Assembly (NCBI GenBank): GCA_964035545.1
Contig: OZ037771.1
Location: forward strand, 3,180,128 to 3,244,127
Length of the DNA: 64,000 nucleotides
Direction of reading: 5' to 3'
Source: Bugula neritina
Taxonomy: Eukaryota > Bryozoa > Gymnolaemata > Cheilostomatida > Bugulidae
Part shown: piece by piece, positions 20,507 through 38,000 of the stretch
Numbering within the stretch: the stretch's first letter is position 1
How the letters are laid out: the number at the start of each line of letters is the position of its first letter
Position numbers and translations under genes: made by a program
The notes under the pieces: model-generated
Seen by the model: only the letters and a program-made list of their open reading frames with translations
Database searches by the model: none
Told to the model about the DNA's origin: nothing

Positions 20507-23160
20507 CCTATCTATGGATCAGTTTTATAGTTTATCATCTTTGACAATTTAATTGCTTTAAAAATTTTTAATTGCTTTAAAAATTATATTTCTAGATTCA
20601 TCTTGTTAGACTGTCATTTTTCTCCAATTAGTTTAAAACTAGAGGTCAAAATGAGGGGGTCCATTGGGGCACCCCTACCATTTCCTCCAATTAGTTTAGA
20701 ACTAGTGCTATTACTATACTTATGGTAGGATACCATATCACTTCCTGTTCACTGATGCACCAGAAATTGACACGAGAGATATGGCATAGATTATATGAGA
20801 CCTAAAATACAAATTAAATCAATTATATATGTTATATGCTAAAACTTATGGAGACATGATAACGTATTCAACATTGAACTACCAGTTGCTGGGGTTACTT
20901 TCAATATGTTGATGCTATGAAATGCCATACATAATTAGTTGTGGAAAGAAACAGTGTTTTTAGTTTGTTAAAGATATTAAAGGCATTCTATTTTTTCAAG
21001 CTGAAGTTTTAAAGCTGAATCATCTAATACTGAATGTAAAAGATTTAACTTTTATGTTGAGTAGTCTTGTCGTATTTTAATAATTTCATTATATATTTCT
21101 TAAACTATAGAATATATTTTCTGATTTATGACAAAACTTCGTTTTTTACCCAAGTGTTTTAGTATAATTCTATTTCAACTGTTTTTCATACTGTCCATTG
21201 ACTTTGTTTATGTACTGGTTGTTCATTAGAAAACATTTGTTGACTACATAATCTCTAAATGTTTTTTCCTACTTTATTCGCTCAATTTAGTATCTGTGAT
21301 GGTGGTTTTATTTGCTAAAATATAATATAACACAGTTGTTGTTGAAAAATAATTATTCTAATAAAAATATGGCAATGATGCGTTGCTTTTAGTGGTTTAT
21401 AGTCAACTCTCTACATCTCTACTGACTTCTTGTTGTATTATAACTATTTATGTAGTGTTATGGGTGAGATATGAAGATGTATGATATGCTGGGATATTGA
21501 GGTATGATATGCTGGGATATTGAGGTATGATATGCTGGGATATTGAGGTATGATATGCTGGGATATTGAGGTATGATATGCTGGGATATTGAGGTATGAT
21601 ATGCTGGGATATTAAGGTATGATATGCTGGGATATTGAGGTATGATATGCTGGGATATTAAGATATGATGGGATATTGAGTCAGATGCTATTTGGTTACA
21701 TGGTTTTCGGTCACGTTACAGCATAAAGCTAATACCAACACCAACAGTTTTTAATATACACAACACACCATTAGCAGAGTTCAACTTTACCACTAATGTG
21801 TGTATTGTTGGTAACTTTATATTTGCAATTAAAAGCAGCAACAGATGTGACTACAATGTTTTTCGCTGCAAATGCGTCATTATGGCCAACAAGTCATGTG
21901 CTGCATTAAGCATGTCATGCGCTGTCGTCAGCTTTGATGATTATGAATTAATTATACTGAGTCAACAAAACGTACTTTAGGTTATTGATTCGATGATGAC
22001 ATGATTTGTAACTTATGTTAGTCGAGAAAACTTACTGCAAAAGATAATTCCACAGTTACTTTGAAATGAAAAGTAATGGAAAGCAACATGGATGATTATA
22101 AAACAAATTTTAACACATGCCACATTGATTTATTTGTGATTTGAATAAAAAAGCTAAGATGTCATAGGAATACTGAGAATATGTGGTCATAACTCCAATT
22201 CAAATTAATCATTATAATTATCTGTCTGGGAGAGGGGGGGGGGGCGGGTGTGTGTGTAAAGGGGCACAGTTCAGAAATGTAAGGATAGCAAACTATTAGG
22301 TTGAAAGTTAATCTTGTAGTAGAAAACAAAAAATAAGCATTCAAACCGATTTAGACTTCAGAATGCCTACTTTATTCAACGAGTTCAGCCATTACTGAAA
22401 CATAATTATCGAATGGGTATAGAGTCTGTCCTAGGCATAGAATTAGTCCATTGATTGCTGCTGCATCACAGCTAGTCAAGTGAAAATGACAACCAGGTTT
22501 TATAAATTTTCTGTGAGATTTGGGTTGATGTTTGTTTTTTCAATCAATATGTTGAATGTAAAACTTCTGCATGGTTTGTAATAATTAGTAATCAGCAATT
22601 TTGCTATTAATTATTGATAAAAAGATCTTTTATCTTTCCAACTCACATCAAAGACAAAAGCCCCGCTATAACATGCCCAGGTAATATTGCACTAAATATA
22701 TGCAAGAGCTGACCCAGTGTTGGATTAAAACCGTCCAATCAATACGCAGGCCACCAGCGAGCAGTACAAGGCAGCATTATATGGTGTGCCAATTAATTAC
22801 AAACTGAACAAAATTTTGCAGCTTCAAACATGGAAATAGTAGAGTTTTAGTAAAAACATTGAATAGGTTTTATTTGTGATGAACAAGGAAGATCATTGAG
22901 AGTTTGAAATAAAAAAATAAATGAAACTATAAAGTAGCATTGCCTGAGTTCACTAAATTGTACAAGCTATACATGGTACGGGCAAATAACACCGACCCTT
23001 CTATGTACAAAAACAGCACACATGTCTCTTCCATCTCAGCAAGCTTTTATATTGGCAAGTTTTTGACGACCACGTCTTGAAAGTCGTTGCAATCTCATTC
23101 CTAATATTTGAGGTGAGTCATAATACAGAAATAGCTTTGTCTAACAATGGCTATGATTGG
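20507..23160. other. Tail-to-tail intergenic region
   Basis: Between the 142-aa gene (plus) and AKAP17A (minus); probably mostly 3' untranslated sequence and AT-rich spacer. It holds the 23-bp array at 21479-21676 and a short G-run followed by GT repeats near 22226-22257. No further exon seen. Confidence 0.55.
21479..21676. repeat. 23-bp minisatellite
   Basis: About eight near-perfect copies of a 23-bp unit (core TATGATATGCTGGGATATTG). The last copies carry a TTAAG variant and a deletion. It lies about 1 kb downstream of the 142-aa gene stop. Confidence 0.9.
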
Positions 23161-26100
23161 TCACCTTGCTGGTGGCCTGCTGTCCATATATTTACTCATA
23201 ACCACGGCACTTTTCAGCCGAACCTGCCCAGATATTCTACGACGTAGAGCCTCTCTCTCTTCAGCTAACCGTCTCTCCTCCTTTTCTTTTAAACCCAAAA
23301 GTATTTTTTCTCTAAGCTCTTTTTCTTTGCGAGCATTTTCTTCCTTTTCCTTTCTCTTTTCCTACAGTATTTATATAATTTATTCTCTCAGAATATTGTG
23401 AAGACAACTTTAAAAATATGACAAAGCAAACAATGCGTGACAGGTATGCAAATATCATTAAAAGACAACTTAGAGCGGTGCAACTCGGAAGAAGTAACAT
23501 TTGGTATTAAGTCTATAGCTCATCCCGCCACCAACTAAACGACACAGGAAGTATAACTAGGCTGACCTCTAGTTTTCGTCGTTTGGTTTCTTGCTCATGT
23601 CTAATCTTTTCTTCAGCAAGTCGTTGCTGTTCTAGTACGAGCTCTTTCTCCCTTTTCAGAACTTCTTCTTCTGTCTTCTGCTTCTGTAAGAGAATCCAGT
23701 GTGCACAGTGCAAACACAATGGTATAATAACACAGCTATGAGGGAGAGAGCAAGACCAGTGCAGAGCAGGGCAGAGCAGAAAATGTAAACTCAGCATGTG
23801 ATTTAAAGTCCATGTTCTACTGTAATAACGCTTACGTTGCAGTGCAATGATTTCATAAAATCTGTAAGAACCCCCGACGATTTCTCAACGAAAACCAATC
23901 AAAGAAAATTAAAGTTATACTTCTTGGCAAAAGTATTCACCAGCTTAGGCTTAATCAGGGATAACTAATTAATGAATCAGTTGCTGCAATATGCCATTAC
24001 AAGCTTGCTCAAAACACGCCACTCAGAAAAAGAAGTATGGCAGTTGCTTGTAGAACTTCTATGTGACATGACAAGTTCTTTCAGGTGGTGGTAGGTAGTG
24101 GCAGGTGGTAGCAGCTGGTTCTTACCTTGACTCTGTCAAACAGTTCAGTGAGAAGACGAATACTCTCGAGCTTTCGCTGAGCCACCAAGATTTTCCTCTC
24201 CTCTTTGGCAATATTTAGTGCTAGAACTCTTTCCTCTTCACATCTTTTCATCTCGTCTAACTTTTCTTTTCTTTTTCTTTCTCTCTCCCGTTTTCTTCTG
24301 GCTTTTTCCTCTTTTTCTTCACGCTCTTTGCGTCTGCAGAAATACTGTTTCATTTCATGATCTTTCAAAGGTTGAAAGTCAAAGGTTAAACAACAAACCA
24401 ACATGATGAAACTTGATGTCAAGAAATGTTTTTAAACTATTCTCAAACACAACTGGTAAACAAAATAAAATGAACTGCTAAAAGTTAAATAAAGCAGCAG
24501 AGAATGACAAACTTACGCAATCTCTTTCTGTTTGTTCTCCTCGAACTCTTTCTCTGCCTGTTTTTTCCTTTCCTTCTCCAACAGAAGAGATTTTATTTTT
24601 TCTGTTTCCTGTTCACGCTTTTTTATTGATTTGTCTGTCAAGTGCTTCGTTTTATCAAAATCAACCTAAAGCAAAGTATTCACAATCAGCACCTTCACTG
24701 AAGCTACAACAGCCACACTCGCTGTACTACTTTATCTCATGACTGAAGAATAAATAGAGAAAAAGCCCACTAAAACTACCCTATTTTTCTGTACATGACT
24801 ATCAGTATCCTCACACTATAAGTGGCTACAGCCTAACAGCAACCATCATAAAGTGGTTTATAAAAATAAATTTTAGAAAATTCCATTTAATAAATAAGTA
24901 AAACCATTAATGAAACTATGGAATAGTTAATGCTAGGTTAAGCGATGAACAGCCTGAAAAACCTTCAAAATATTCCACATCAGGTCTCAATAGCTCGAGA
25001 TCTGTGGCCCACCTTGATGGTAGCTGTGAAGGCCTTCCCATCCTGGTTGATATGCATGAGTTTCATGCCTCTCAGTGCCTATGCCTCTCAGTGCCTCCAT
25101 ACACTTGACAAAACACATGTACTCCTTGTACTGTACGTACACGTCAAACACCAAGTCCTGTCCAAACTTGAACGTGTTGATGCCGGCAGCGTTTGAGGCA
25201 GCAGAAGACACAGTGATCTCTTCCCTGACAGAACAAAGGAGTCAATACAACTCATTATGAAATAAGAAACTTTTCATAACATAAGATTTATCTTTACTTT
25301 CTTTAAAAAGATCATAACATAATTTCAAGAACTTTAGTAAACTGTAAAGTAAATTGAATGGTATTTGAGAAATTGAAATTTGCATCATGTTACTTAACCC
25401 CTTCAACCTGTTCAAAAATCAAACAATGTAAGTACTTATTGTTGCTTAATTGGAGCATCGTAACAAAGTAAAACATGTACTTTGTACTCTATTAAATGAC
25501 CAAAAATAATATTTTCTGCACTACAATTACATCAATTTTAACCCTGAAAAAGGAAGACAAGTTCTTATTGGACAGCAATAGTCTGCATTTAAATACACAA
25601 CAAACACAACTATGAGTTAATTTGAGCAGTGAGTATTCCGGAATACCGACCTATAGGGATCCAGGATAGGGACGTCTATACACCTGATGTCTCCATACTG
25701 ACTGAACACCTCTCTGATGATGTCATAGGAGGGTTTATTGGTTGCTGACTTGTACGAGGAGGAGGTGGAGGGGGAGTGTGAAGGGGCGAACCACTTGCAC
25801 GGTACTTCTGTTATGTGAATGGTGTCTGGTCGCTCACCTGGTTACATTATCCAATCACAGTCATTGTATAATAAAAACAGAATCCATTATAAGTAAGCTA
25901 GACAAAATTAATCACTAGTGGTTTCCAGACATTACATTTAAACAAAATAATATGTTAATAAGTGATGAGAAAAAAGAAATTAGCACATTTTGTAACAATA
26001 TTACGTAGAAGTACTACTTTCATGTGGTTAATGCAAAGGTTCACATTTAAATAATTTACAATCAGCAGCTGTAGAAAAACATTTGTTTCTTAAACAGAGA

Positions 26101-27436
26101 CTACTAAAAAAAATATATTTTCCATAAACATATTATTATTGGTTTATAAAATTTCAGTTCAAATCAATTCGGCTGAGTTTTTTAGGTTAGAAGGTATTAT
26201 AAAAAAGTTAATACACTTGCAAAAATATACCATCATTCTACCACAGGTTAAATGTTTAAAAATCCAATAGCAAAGAAAATTCCAAGAAGCTGCATATGTA
26301 AGTTATAATTTATATATTATAACTTGGAGCAAGTTGATTGACAAACAAAACATGCTTGCAGTGATAGAAGCAGTTGAGAGGGACGATATATTCTATACAC
26401 ACAGTCCTACGTCTCCTATATACTCACCCGCTTTCATCTCATTCATGTTCTTAGCATCTCGGAAGAAAGAGTCCCAATCATGACGGCTAGGAAACATAGA
26501 CTTGGCTTCTACAGCTCTGATTTTCAGTACTTCGGGGTAACCGCTCAACTTCATCGTACTACCTGTTAGTGAAACACATTATAGCCATAAGCAACTTCTT
26601 TTGGGAGTTTGATTAACTCAAACAAGAAAACTATTTCAAGCAATATGTCAGCCAAAATGGTTTTTTCACGCAACTACATGAGGTATTTGGAAGTCTTGGT
26701 GGTATTAGATCTCATAAAAAATTTCCATAACACTACATCAGGAAGGAAGGTCTATAAGTTAGCTATGAAGTCAAATAAGGGCTCATCAACTCTAAAAAAA
26801 CACCAACCATTCTTATTTATTTAAACATATTAGTTTTTCACCGTCTAATTTAGCTAACAGCTTTGGTAGAGATGATTTGCTCTCAGTTTACTCTTGATGA
26901 CTTTTAGCAGCATAAACTTATCTGGCTTGGCCATGGACTTTAGCTTTTCCATTACCTGCCGGCATTACCAGTAACTAATCATATACTGATAGGCTACACA
27001 GTAGTCAGTTTGTTATATATTGTAATATTTATGATTTTGTTTATTATTAATTTAACAACCAATACCAAAACAACTAAACAAAAAAAGCAGTCAGCAATTT
27101 TGCACACATTTAATTAAATCTAAACTAAAACTTCATTAAAAATGACTCTTTTCTAGTTGCTTAAAAATCTGAATAAAACAAGATTATAACCATGAATAAT
27201 ATTGAGCTCACTTTAACAACACATTTTCACAATTGAAAAACGAATATACCATGAGATAGATGCAAGAGATGACTTACTTCCCAATTGGATATAGATTTAC
27301 CACTAGTCTTCAGTTGGGGTAGCTGTACACTAATGTGAACCCTAGCTATAGGCTTGAGATACAAAGAACTTTTAGAACTAAATGAAATAATATCCGCTGT
27401 GTCATTGCAGAGTGACGTTACCGGATTGTTTGACAT
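23161..27436 (-). pseudogene. AKAP17A: AKAP17A homologue, reading frame broken twice (pseudogene or assembly error)
   Basis: A-kinase anchoring protein 17A (XE7) is a nuclear-speckle protein that binds protein kinase A and splicing factors. Exons (minus): 27436-27278, 26955-26842, 26562-26428, 25837-25651, 25224-25013, 24665-24517, 24333-24126, 23683-23567, 23361-23161. Family hallmarks in order: LYLKPI, GKSISNWEV, RHDWDSFFRDAK, GERPDTIH, CKWFAP, the RRM-like part with VFSQYGDIR and LDPYR, YVQYKEYM, then a long Glu/Lys/Arg coiled coil with QRKLESIRLLTEL. The Ser/Arg-rich tail of the vertebrate protein is absent; a TGA ends exon 9. Exon 2 lacks about 28 bp that the family requires (lost residues correspond to a DFIRFEGE-type segment), shifting frame into a stop. 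Exon 5 carries a perfect 16-bp tandem duplication (25065-25080 and 25081-25096). All other phases agree. Without the lesions the product would be about 497 aa. Confidence 0.9.
25065..25096. repeat. 16-bp tandem duplication inside AKAP17A exon 5
   Basis: ATGCCTCTCAGTGCCT twice in a row. One copy gives the family sequence EALRGMKLM on the minus strand; two copies shift the frame by +1. Confidence 0.95.
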
Positions 27437-30961
<3,525 letters not shown>

Positions 30962-31228
30962 GAATTGCCCAATATTTATATGAACAAAATTGAAAATAGA
31001 GTTATCTTTTCAGTTGAAACTGTGAATTAAAGGAAAGAGCACAAACAATTTTTTAAATTAAATTTTACACAAAAATAATGCTATGCGAGCAGTAAACCAT
31101 TTACAAACAATATACACAACATATGCTATGCTATATAGGTACTGCCAGCATTGTCTCTTAGATCATTTTCTAACTTTAAAAAGAAAGTTAAACGTGAAAG
31201 ATAGTTAACTAGTTCTTATTCACTTGGT

Positions 31229-32459
31229 GTGTCATACACCCACACAATGAAACAACGCAGCTCAAACACTGTAGGCTATCTGCTAACAATTGTAGGTACT
31301 CTCATTATACTGATGCAGATTAGGTGGGTACAACTCCAAAAGATCCATGTCAGTTATTCTCCAGCAGTCATCAATTCTAATGAGATCGAATCATTCCAAA
31401 ATGTTGGTTCTCTTTTCACTTGCGGTTATTTATGCACCAAAAGTTCCAACTGCCTTGGGTTTAGATACAACCAGACAGTTTCTAGTTGTGGGTTGGTTGA
31501 CTGTGCCACCCCAAACTACGCAGTATCCTCTACAAGTGAGAAAACAGACTATCTCTTGGCATCTTTAGAATTTGATTCATCAGTTGCTAGAGGTTTGTGA
31601 GTATTTCATGGTTCACAAGCTAAAGTTATTTTTTACTATGCAATATATATTATTTGATGTTACCTAGTACAATTATGGCTCTATAACTGTTCCATTTTGT
31701 TCTAATAGGCCAACTGTCAATATAGAAACAATTTCAGTAACAATATTAACAAAGTTACAGTAAAACAAAACACATGGCTGTTTCCTTTAATTTGGCTATT
31801 ATATAATGCATTTATTTACTTAAAAATATTCTATAATAAAAGTTATATATACTGTTAAAATAAAATACTATTTAATTAGCCCAACGGCTAGATGCCTATA
31901 CTTCTCCAAAACGTAGTAATTGCGTAATTTGTATACAACATCCAAGTAATTAGGTGTTAGTGCTTACTCTGTTTTTGCTAATATAAGTCTTAAATTATAT
32001 AGTCTTCAGAAACATGAAAAGTCTAAAGTCATGTTTTAAAGCATCAAATAGTTCTCATAAAAAGTTAGGCTGCAAGATTGCCTCTCTCACATTATATTAT
32101 GTATATTATGAGATACAGCAACTATCAAGGTGTCCAACAAATATATTTCATGCTTGCATGGAGCTCTAACTCAAACTGGAAGAATTTACGCAGCATGGGT
32201 AGCTCCCATGACAGTTAAATAAGTTTCAGTCCTGATAGACGATTCCATTTAGACGACTTTATTTAAAAAACATTAAAAATTAAAGAAATTTAAATTTAGT
32301 GACATTTGATACTAAATCGCATATATTTTGGTTTCATGTGTAAATCCATGTGCACACAGGTGTATAACTAAAGCTATATGCATAATACTATGACTCATTG
32401 AAGCCAAATTGCTCTAACAGTTTACTTGAGCCATATTTCATAAAATGCCTAAATTTTTT

Positions 32460-32490
<31 letters not shown>

Positions 32491-33771
32491 GACATTAATA
32501 TAATTTTTTCGGCTATTACTCTACACAATGTTCATTTAATTTCAAAGCTTAAAATAGTCAAATATATTTAATTTTAAATATCATCTGCAAATATATTTGA
32601 TAACAATATTTGGGTTCGTCTAACTGGAAGTGGTCTATCCGGAATGACACCTTTATATACAGCAACTCCCCCATCAGTAGCCTATGTATAGCATGTATAT
32701 GCAGTAACTCTCCAAATAGTAGCTTATGTATAGCATGTATATACAGTAACTCTCTGATTAATAGCCTAGGTATAGCATGTATATAGGTACAATCTATAGC
32801 ATATATATAAGTATAACATGTATATACAGTAACTGTAGCTGGTCTGTTTGATTACTTCAGGAAAGCCAACTGAAGCAAGTAGCTTGTATTCTGATGCTTA
32901 TCCATACAAAGCCGTTGATCACTCGAGCAGTACATGGTTTGGCACTAACCGTAGATCATACAGTTGGTGGAGAGTTAATCTGGAAAGAGAACATTGCATC
33001 TATTCTGTTGGAGCTTCTGTATATACAGGTAAGTGCATGTAACATGTAAGTTACATGAGAAACATTGAGTCTTGATTCCGAATTTAACATTATATTCATT
33101 ATTCCATACAGATGCACGAGTAATATTATATTGGTTATATACTTAGAAAAGTGCGAGATTATATAAGCTATGCATTATAAAAATCCATATATTCTATATA
33201 TATGCAAATTAGTAAACATATTTTAATTCTACTAATGTAGAAGCTTAGTTATTTGGTGACTATATATCAGAATGTACTAATATAACATAACAAAAGAACA
33301 ATATGCATATATATATATTAGTACATTATTAGGTAATACAATTAATATGGATATATTAGTATAAACAGTAATATTATAGCAAGCATACAGGAGGCATTGA
33401 ATATAACTGTCATTAGTACTACCATTGCATATCTGTATAGTTGCTCATTATTATAGAAATTATATATAAACATTGCTAAATTATACTTCATGGTCTCACA
33501 TGTTCTTATAGATTACGATCTGAGCTGGACTAAGTGGTCAGTTGTTATAACACGGAGCATCAATGATCTGCCGTCTGGTGGCGAAATATTAGGAGTCTCG
33601 AGTCACATGGTCTGTACATCGAGAGAATTTAACCCCCGAGACATGTCTGATAGGGCATACATGGAGTTTGAATGTGGCAGAGCTATGAAAGGAGTTTATG
33701 TTCAAATTCACAGCCATTTCAATGAATTCATTTCTTTTTATAATGTAGTAGTGACTGCTATAATGCAATAG
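31229..33771 (+). CDS. Membrane-anchored protein with PAN/apple-like and fucolectin-like domains
   Basis: Exons 31229-31592, 32861-33028 and 33512-33771, all phase 1 junctions, 263 aa, stop TAG. Residues 15-31 are a single hydrophobic segment after a short basic N-terminus without cleavage site, so a type II signal anchor is likely (a second in-frame ATG at residue 7 is possible). Next comes a Cys-bearing stretch (LFTCGYLC, NCLGFRYN, SSCGLVDC) that resembles PAN/apple modules. Exon 2 begins GKPTEASSLY and has YKAVDHS, WWRVNLE, the start typical of fucolectin/tachylectin-4 (F5/8-type-C-like) domains. Exon 3 supplies the other half, ending YNVVVTAIMQ. Such proteins bind sugars at the cell surface. 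The first donor, G/GTTTGT, is weak; the stronger GTGAGT three bases on would cause a stop. Confidence 0.75.
32463..32490. repeat. Short (AT)n tract
   Basis: About 14 AT units in the second-exon-proximal half of intron 1 of the lectin-like gene. Confidence 0.85.
32650..32835. repeat. Imperfect tandem repeat, unit about 50 bp
   Basis: Three to four diverged copies of a unit with core GTATAGCATGTATATACAGTAACTC. It ends about 25 bp before the acceptor of exon 2 of the lectin-like gene. Confidence 0.7.
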
Positions 33772-35078
33772 CTGCAGAGGTGGGTGTGTACTGATTTAGG
33801 AATTGAGAAAGACTGTGTACTAAATTAGAAATGTAGCAAAGCAAATTATGTTCCTGTAAGTGTTTCAATCAGTATTCTGAAAAAATTTAATACAAAATTA
33901 AAAAGCTTATTAGGCTATTTGAAATTTTGTTACTACTGAGCCTAAATGTAATAATATAAAATATTACTGTAATATATAATATAATAGATCATAATATAGC
34001 CATAGTGTAACACAATCAATATAATAGAAAATATATTATAGTGATGCTATTGTATATCAACTTTCAAATTTCAATCTATGTTTTGCAGTTTTGATATTTT
34101 ATGCTTTTCATTTGAAAATAAATGTTCCTTTCAATATAAAATGCTAAGACTGCAGGTTCAAGTTATTTTTGGCTTAAATAACAAGACTTCTACCTGCAAA
34201 GGCCAACTACTTTGTATATTATTTAGCTAGAAATATTGAAATCACTATTATGTAATAACATCTTAATTTAAATACAGCAAACTACAATGTCAATCAAAAT
34301 TAAAATCTTTAAAGCATGTAAGTAAAAGGCTGTGTGTATAACTTGTGTATCGTTATTTTTACTGTGCATATATGCCAACATATTATGGATATAAAAATGA
34401 GAAATCAAAAAACAGTGTCAAATAATTCTCGTGAAATACTCGATATTTTATTGTTTGACCCCTTGATATATTCTGCGACAATCAACCATAAAAAAGTTCA
34501 AGGCACAAATAATGTATTAGAATTTGCACAGAAGGATATTAGCAATGTTGAAACGAGAAGTCAATATATGTGTATGCTTTGTTTATTAAAAGATATATTT
34601 TTAAATGCAATTGTAAAAGTTTTTAATATAACAATGAGCTACGAAATATCATGTTTAAAACCGAGGTTCAATTTTTGACTTGATAGAATTTATATAATGG
34701 TATATAGAATACAATTGAAGATATAATTTTAGAGTATATATATTATTTTAGAGTAATAAGTTAACATTGTTATTATATATATAATATTAAACATGTATGC
34801 ATGTGTATATAATACATATTTTATATATAAATATTATATCACATAGATGACACATAATATAAGCTAGGAAATTATATTAATATAATATAATTATGTTAAA
34901 AATAACAGCAAGTAATATCAATTAGTCTGAGAATGTAATATTATAGCAGTGAGAATGTAATTGCACTGTAAAGATAAGAACTACTTTTACAAGAAAACAG
35001 TGTGTTACAATGGCTATAATATAAGGTAGAGCTAACTGGCAGTTCAGAGATTTTGATCTTTTCTTTATCTGTTGCTTG
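33772..35078. other. Intergenic, includes left end of the duplication
   Basis: AT-rich; the duplicated unit starts at about 34060. A 114-codon frame at 34334-34678 has no family resemblance and is broken in the right copy (43475-43711), so I do not call it. Confidence 0.5.
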
Positions 35079-38000
35079 TTACAGGGATGTGTAGCAGGTT
35101 AACAAAACCTTCAACCTGATAGCTGAACAGAACCAATCCATACTGTCATCTGTAAACCAAACAAATATTTACAATAAAAACAAATAATATAAGAAATATG
35201 AAACAAGAATCTACACTGTGACAAAGGGTGAAGCAGTGTTATGAATTTTCTATGAGCAGCTCCGAGTCGGAGTTGAAGTTGCAATTTGGAACTCCTTTCT
35301 CTAAACTAGAGAACCTCCAACTACTGCACTCAGTCACCCCCAACTCAGAGCTGCTTATAGACTGATTCTACTGGTTATACCCATGTACAGACTAAGACTC
35401 TAGATATGTATAGCCTAAGTTCAAGCAAACATGCTTAGTGGAAAAACTGCTGTACGTATACATACATCTATCTGATAGAGCTGAGTTAGCCGTAGAACTT
35501 TCTGTCTGAGAAGGAAACAGGTAGGAGATGGCTCTGTAAGTGGATTGGATGACATTGATATACTCAGTAGTGCTCTTCACACTAGCTGGTACCTTGTTCT
35601 CAAAGTTCACTAAAGTATGATAGATCTTGTTGAATCCCTGTAACAGGTAATATAGCAGATCAATGAAATGGTTAATATAAAGTAAAGCAAAGATCTTTTT
35701 GAATTTTTATGATGTAGTATGTATTGCAAATGTTTTTATTATAACATCTTCAAACATTACTATTGTACAATTCGGTGTTGAAATTTCCCACTAAAATGTT
35801 TTCAAATTATTGTGCGCATCTAATTCTTTTCATAACTTGCTAATTTTATAATATATTGCAACTAATGTTTGTTCTTACACTAAACTACACCAATTGACAC
35901 TATATTCAAACAAATGTATAAAGAGCTTTAAACTTATAGACATTAAAATTCTTAAATAACAACTGTTTTATAGAGAATTATAAAAAAATAATTTGCAACA
36001 GTTGCAAAGAAATAAACATAACAAAAATCATTGTATTTACAAAACTAAAATTGTACAATGAGAAGTTATCTTTACACAGCCTTTATAGCTGAATTTTCTC
36101 CTCAGGTAGGGAGTAGATGAAAACATATATGCATGTTTAATTGGCTGTATATTATCATGTAAGCTAGCTCACTATTGGCTCTTAACATTGTCATAGCAAC
36201 ATAATGCTGTAAGCAACACCAGCAATTTTTAGTCAGCTTCTATGTATGGAAGAAAAGAATTGTTATACAGTGTTGTGTGTGAGTCTTCCATTATCAAAGA
36301 GAGACGGTAGTTTGCATTTTATATCAAGAGCCTAAGACATACGTGTTTTGGTAAATTTAACTTTTCACACAAATAGTTTTTTTACTTTCAAATATTTCTT
36401 CCTATTTTTGTAGGCAACCCACAGTTTTTTTTTATTAGCTCAAATTTGACTCCACTTTGCACTTCATATTCAGCTATACTTAATTGTAAGTGTAAGTGTG
36501 GGTCATGTAAGAAAAACTTGAATTCTCTAATCAACTGTGGAGTCTTACAGAAAATATATATCAGAAATAATTTTGAGTTTCTACACTTTTTAGGTCTGTT
36601 TGTAAATCCTAGCATAAACTTTCTGCATAGGCATATCATAATTGGCTACCCTATAATTTTAGTTCCCAATTTTTAAAAGTCATTGAGCATTTTTATTGAA
36701 CACAATTGCAACAATATTGAACAATTGAACGACAATATAGTGGTAAGTCTTAATTACGTGTGATCAACCCTCGGTTTTCTCACCAATTAATCCATGGATA
36801 TTTATTTACAAAACATGGAAATGAAATGATGACAGTCGTGAATATTTAAAAGATACTTCAATTGCAAGCTTTTTCTACACTTCAACTGCTATTTGGGGTG
36901 AAACTAGAATCTTTCATTAATGAATTTCTAAATTCAATGGGTTTTGCTGATAAGCGTTTTAAGAAAATAATTTGTCAGTGTGAGCAGCTTTACTGATAAT
37001 GATATGTAAGGAAACTTACCATGTGGCCGCAGTGTGGTGAACACATCCTGTCAGTTGGTAGGCTTGGACCCTGATGCATGTCCTGTTTAAAAATAAAATA
37101 CTTTATAAAGCTGGTATTTTATCAATTCTGCTGTAAAAATGACATTATAACCCAATAGCCTACAGGGCACATACTTTAGACTCTAGAGGGCATATACCCT
37201 ATGACATAGTTTACATTAAAAGATTTTAGCCCTATAAAACATAAAATATCCTAAAGGGCATTATTTAATATTATATACTGCATAAGCAGGAAGTAATCAT
37301 ATATATTATTAGCCTCTGGTCTAAGCAACTTGACTTCCATGCATGTCAATAACATAAGTTTTATAAACAGCAATAGTATACCAAATATATTTTTTAAAGT
37401 TCTCTAACATAGAAGTCAGCAGAGGTATTGTAAAAGTCAGCATATAGTGGGTACATATATTATTATATCATAAAATACTCACTGTAAACATTTGAATTGC
37501 TACAAAAGCAGAAACTGCTGGATGTACCAGGTTTCCATATGCACTCTTTGTGGCCGTAAGGACACCTGGAAATAGGTCAGCGCGTTATAAGTCAGCATAT
37601 TATATAAACTCAGCTATACACAGAAACACTAGGCTGCATTCCAAGATTATCCTACAAGATTCTAAAATCTTCTAAAATTAATCTTCTAAAACTAGCCTTG
37701 TTTAAAAAAGTTGAAGTCTTTTCAAAACCTTTTATAGTTGACTAATAATGTATACAAAAAAAGCTACTGGTTTAGTATATATATAACTCATGCATATTTT
37801 AAATATGCATGACATATAATATAAAAATAGATGAGAGGTGATATGGAAAATGATGTTAAATAAAGTTTTTAAGGAAACCAGATGAACAAAATGTACTTAG
37901 TTTGCAAACTATTTATACACGCATGCAAAAACTATAAATTTTATACTATTTTAGTCATCACATTTTTCTCAATTTTATATGCTTACTTGTTGCAATAAAC

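Noticed and set aside
34334-34678. 114-codon plus frame
   Set aside because: AT-rich, no family resemblance, and not conserved as a frame in copy B.
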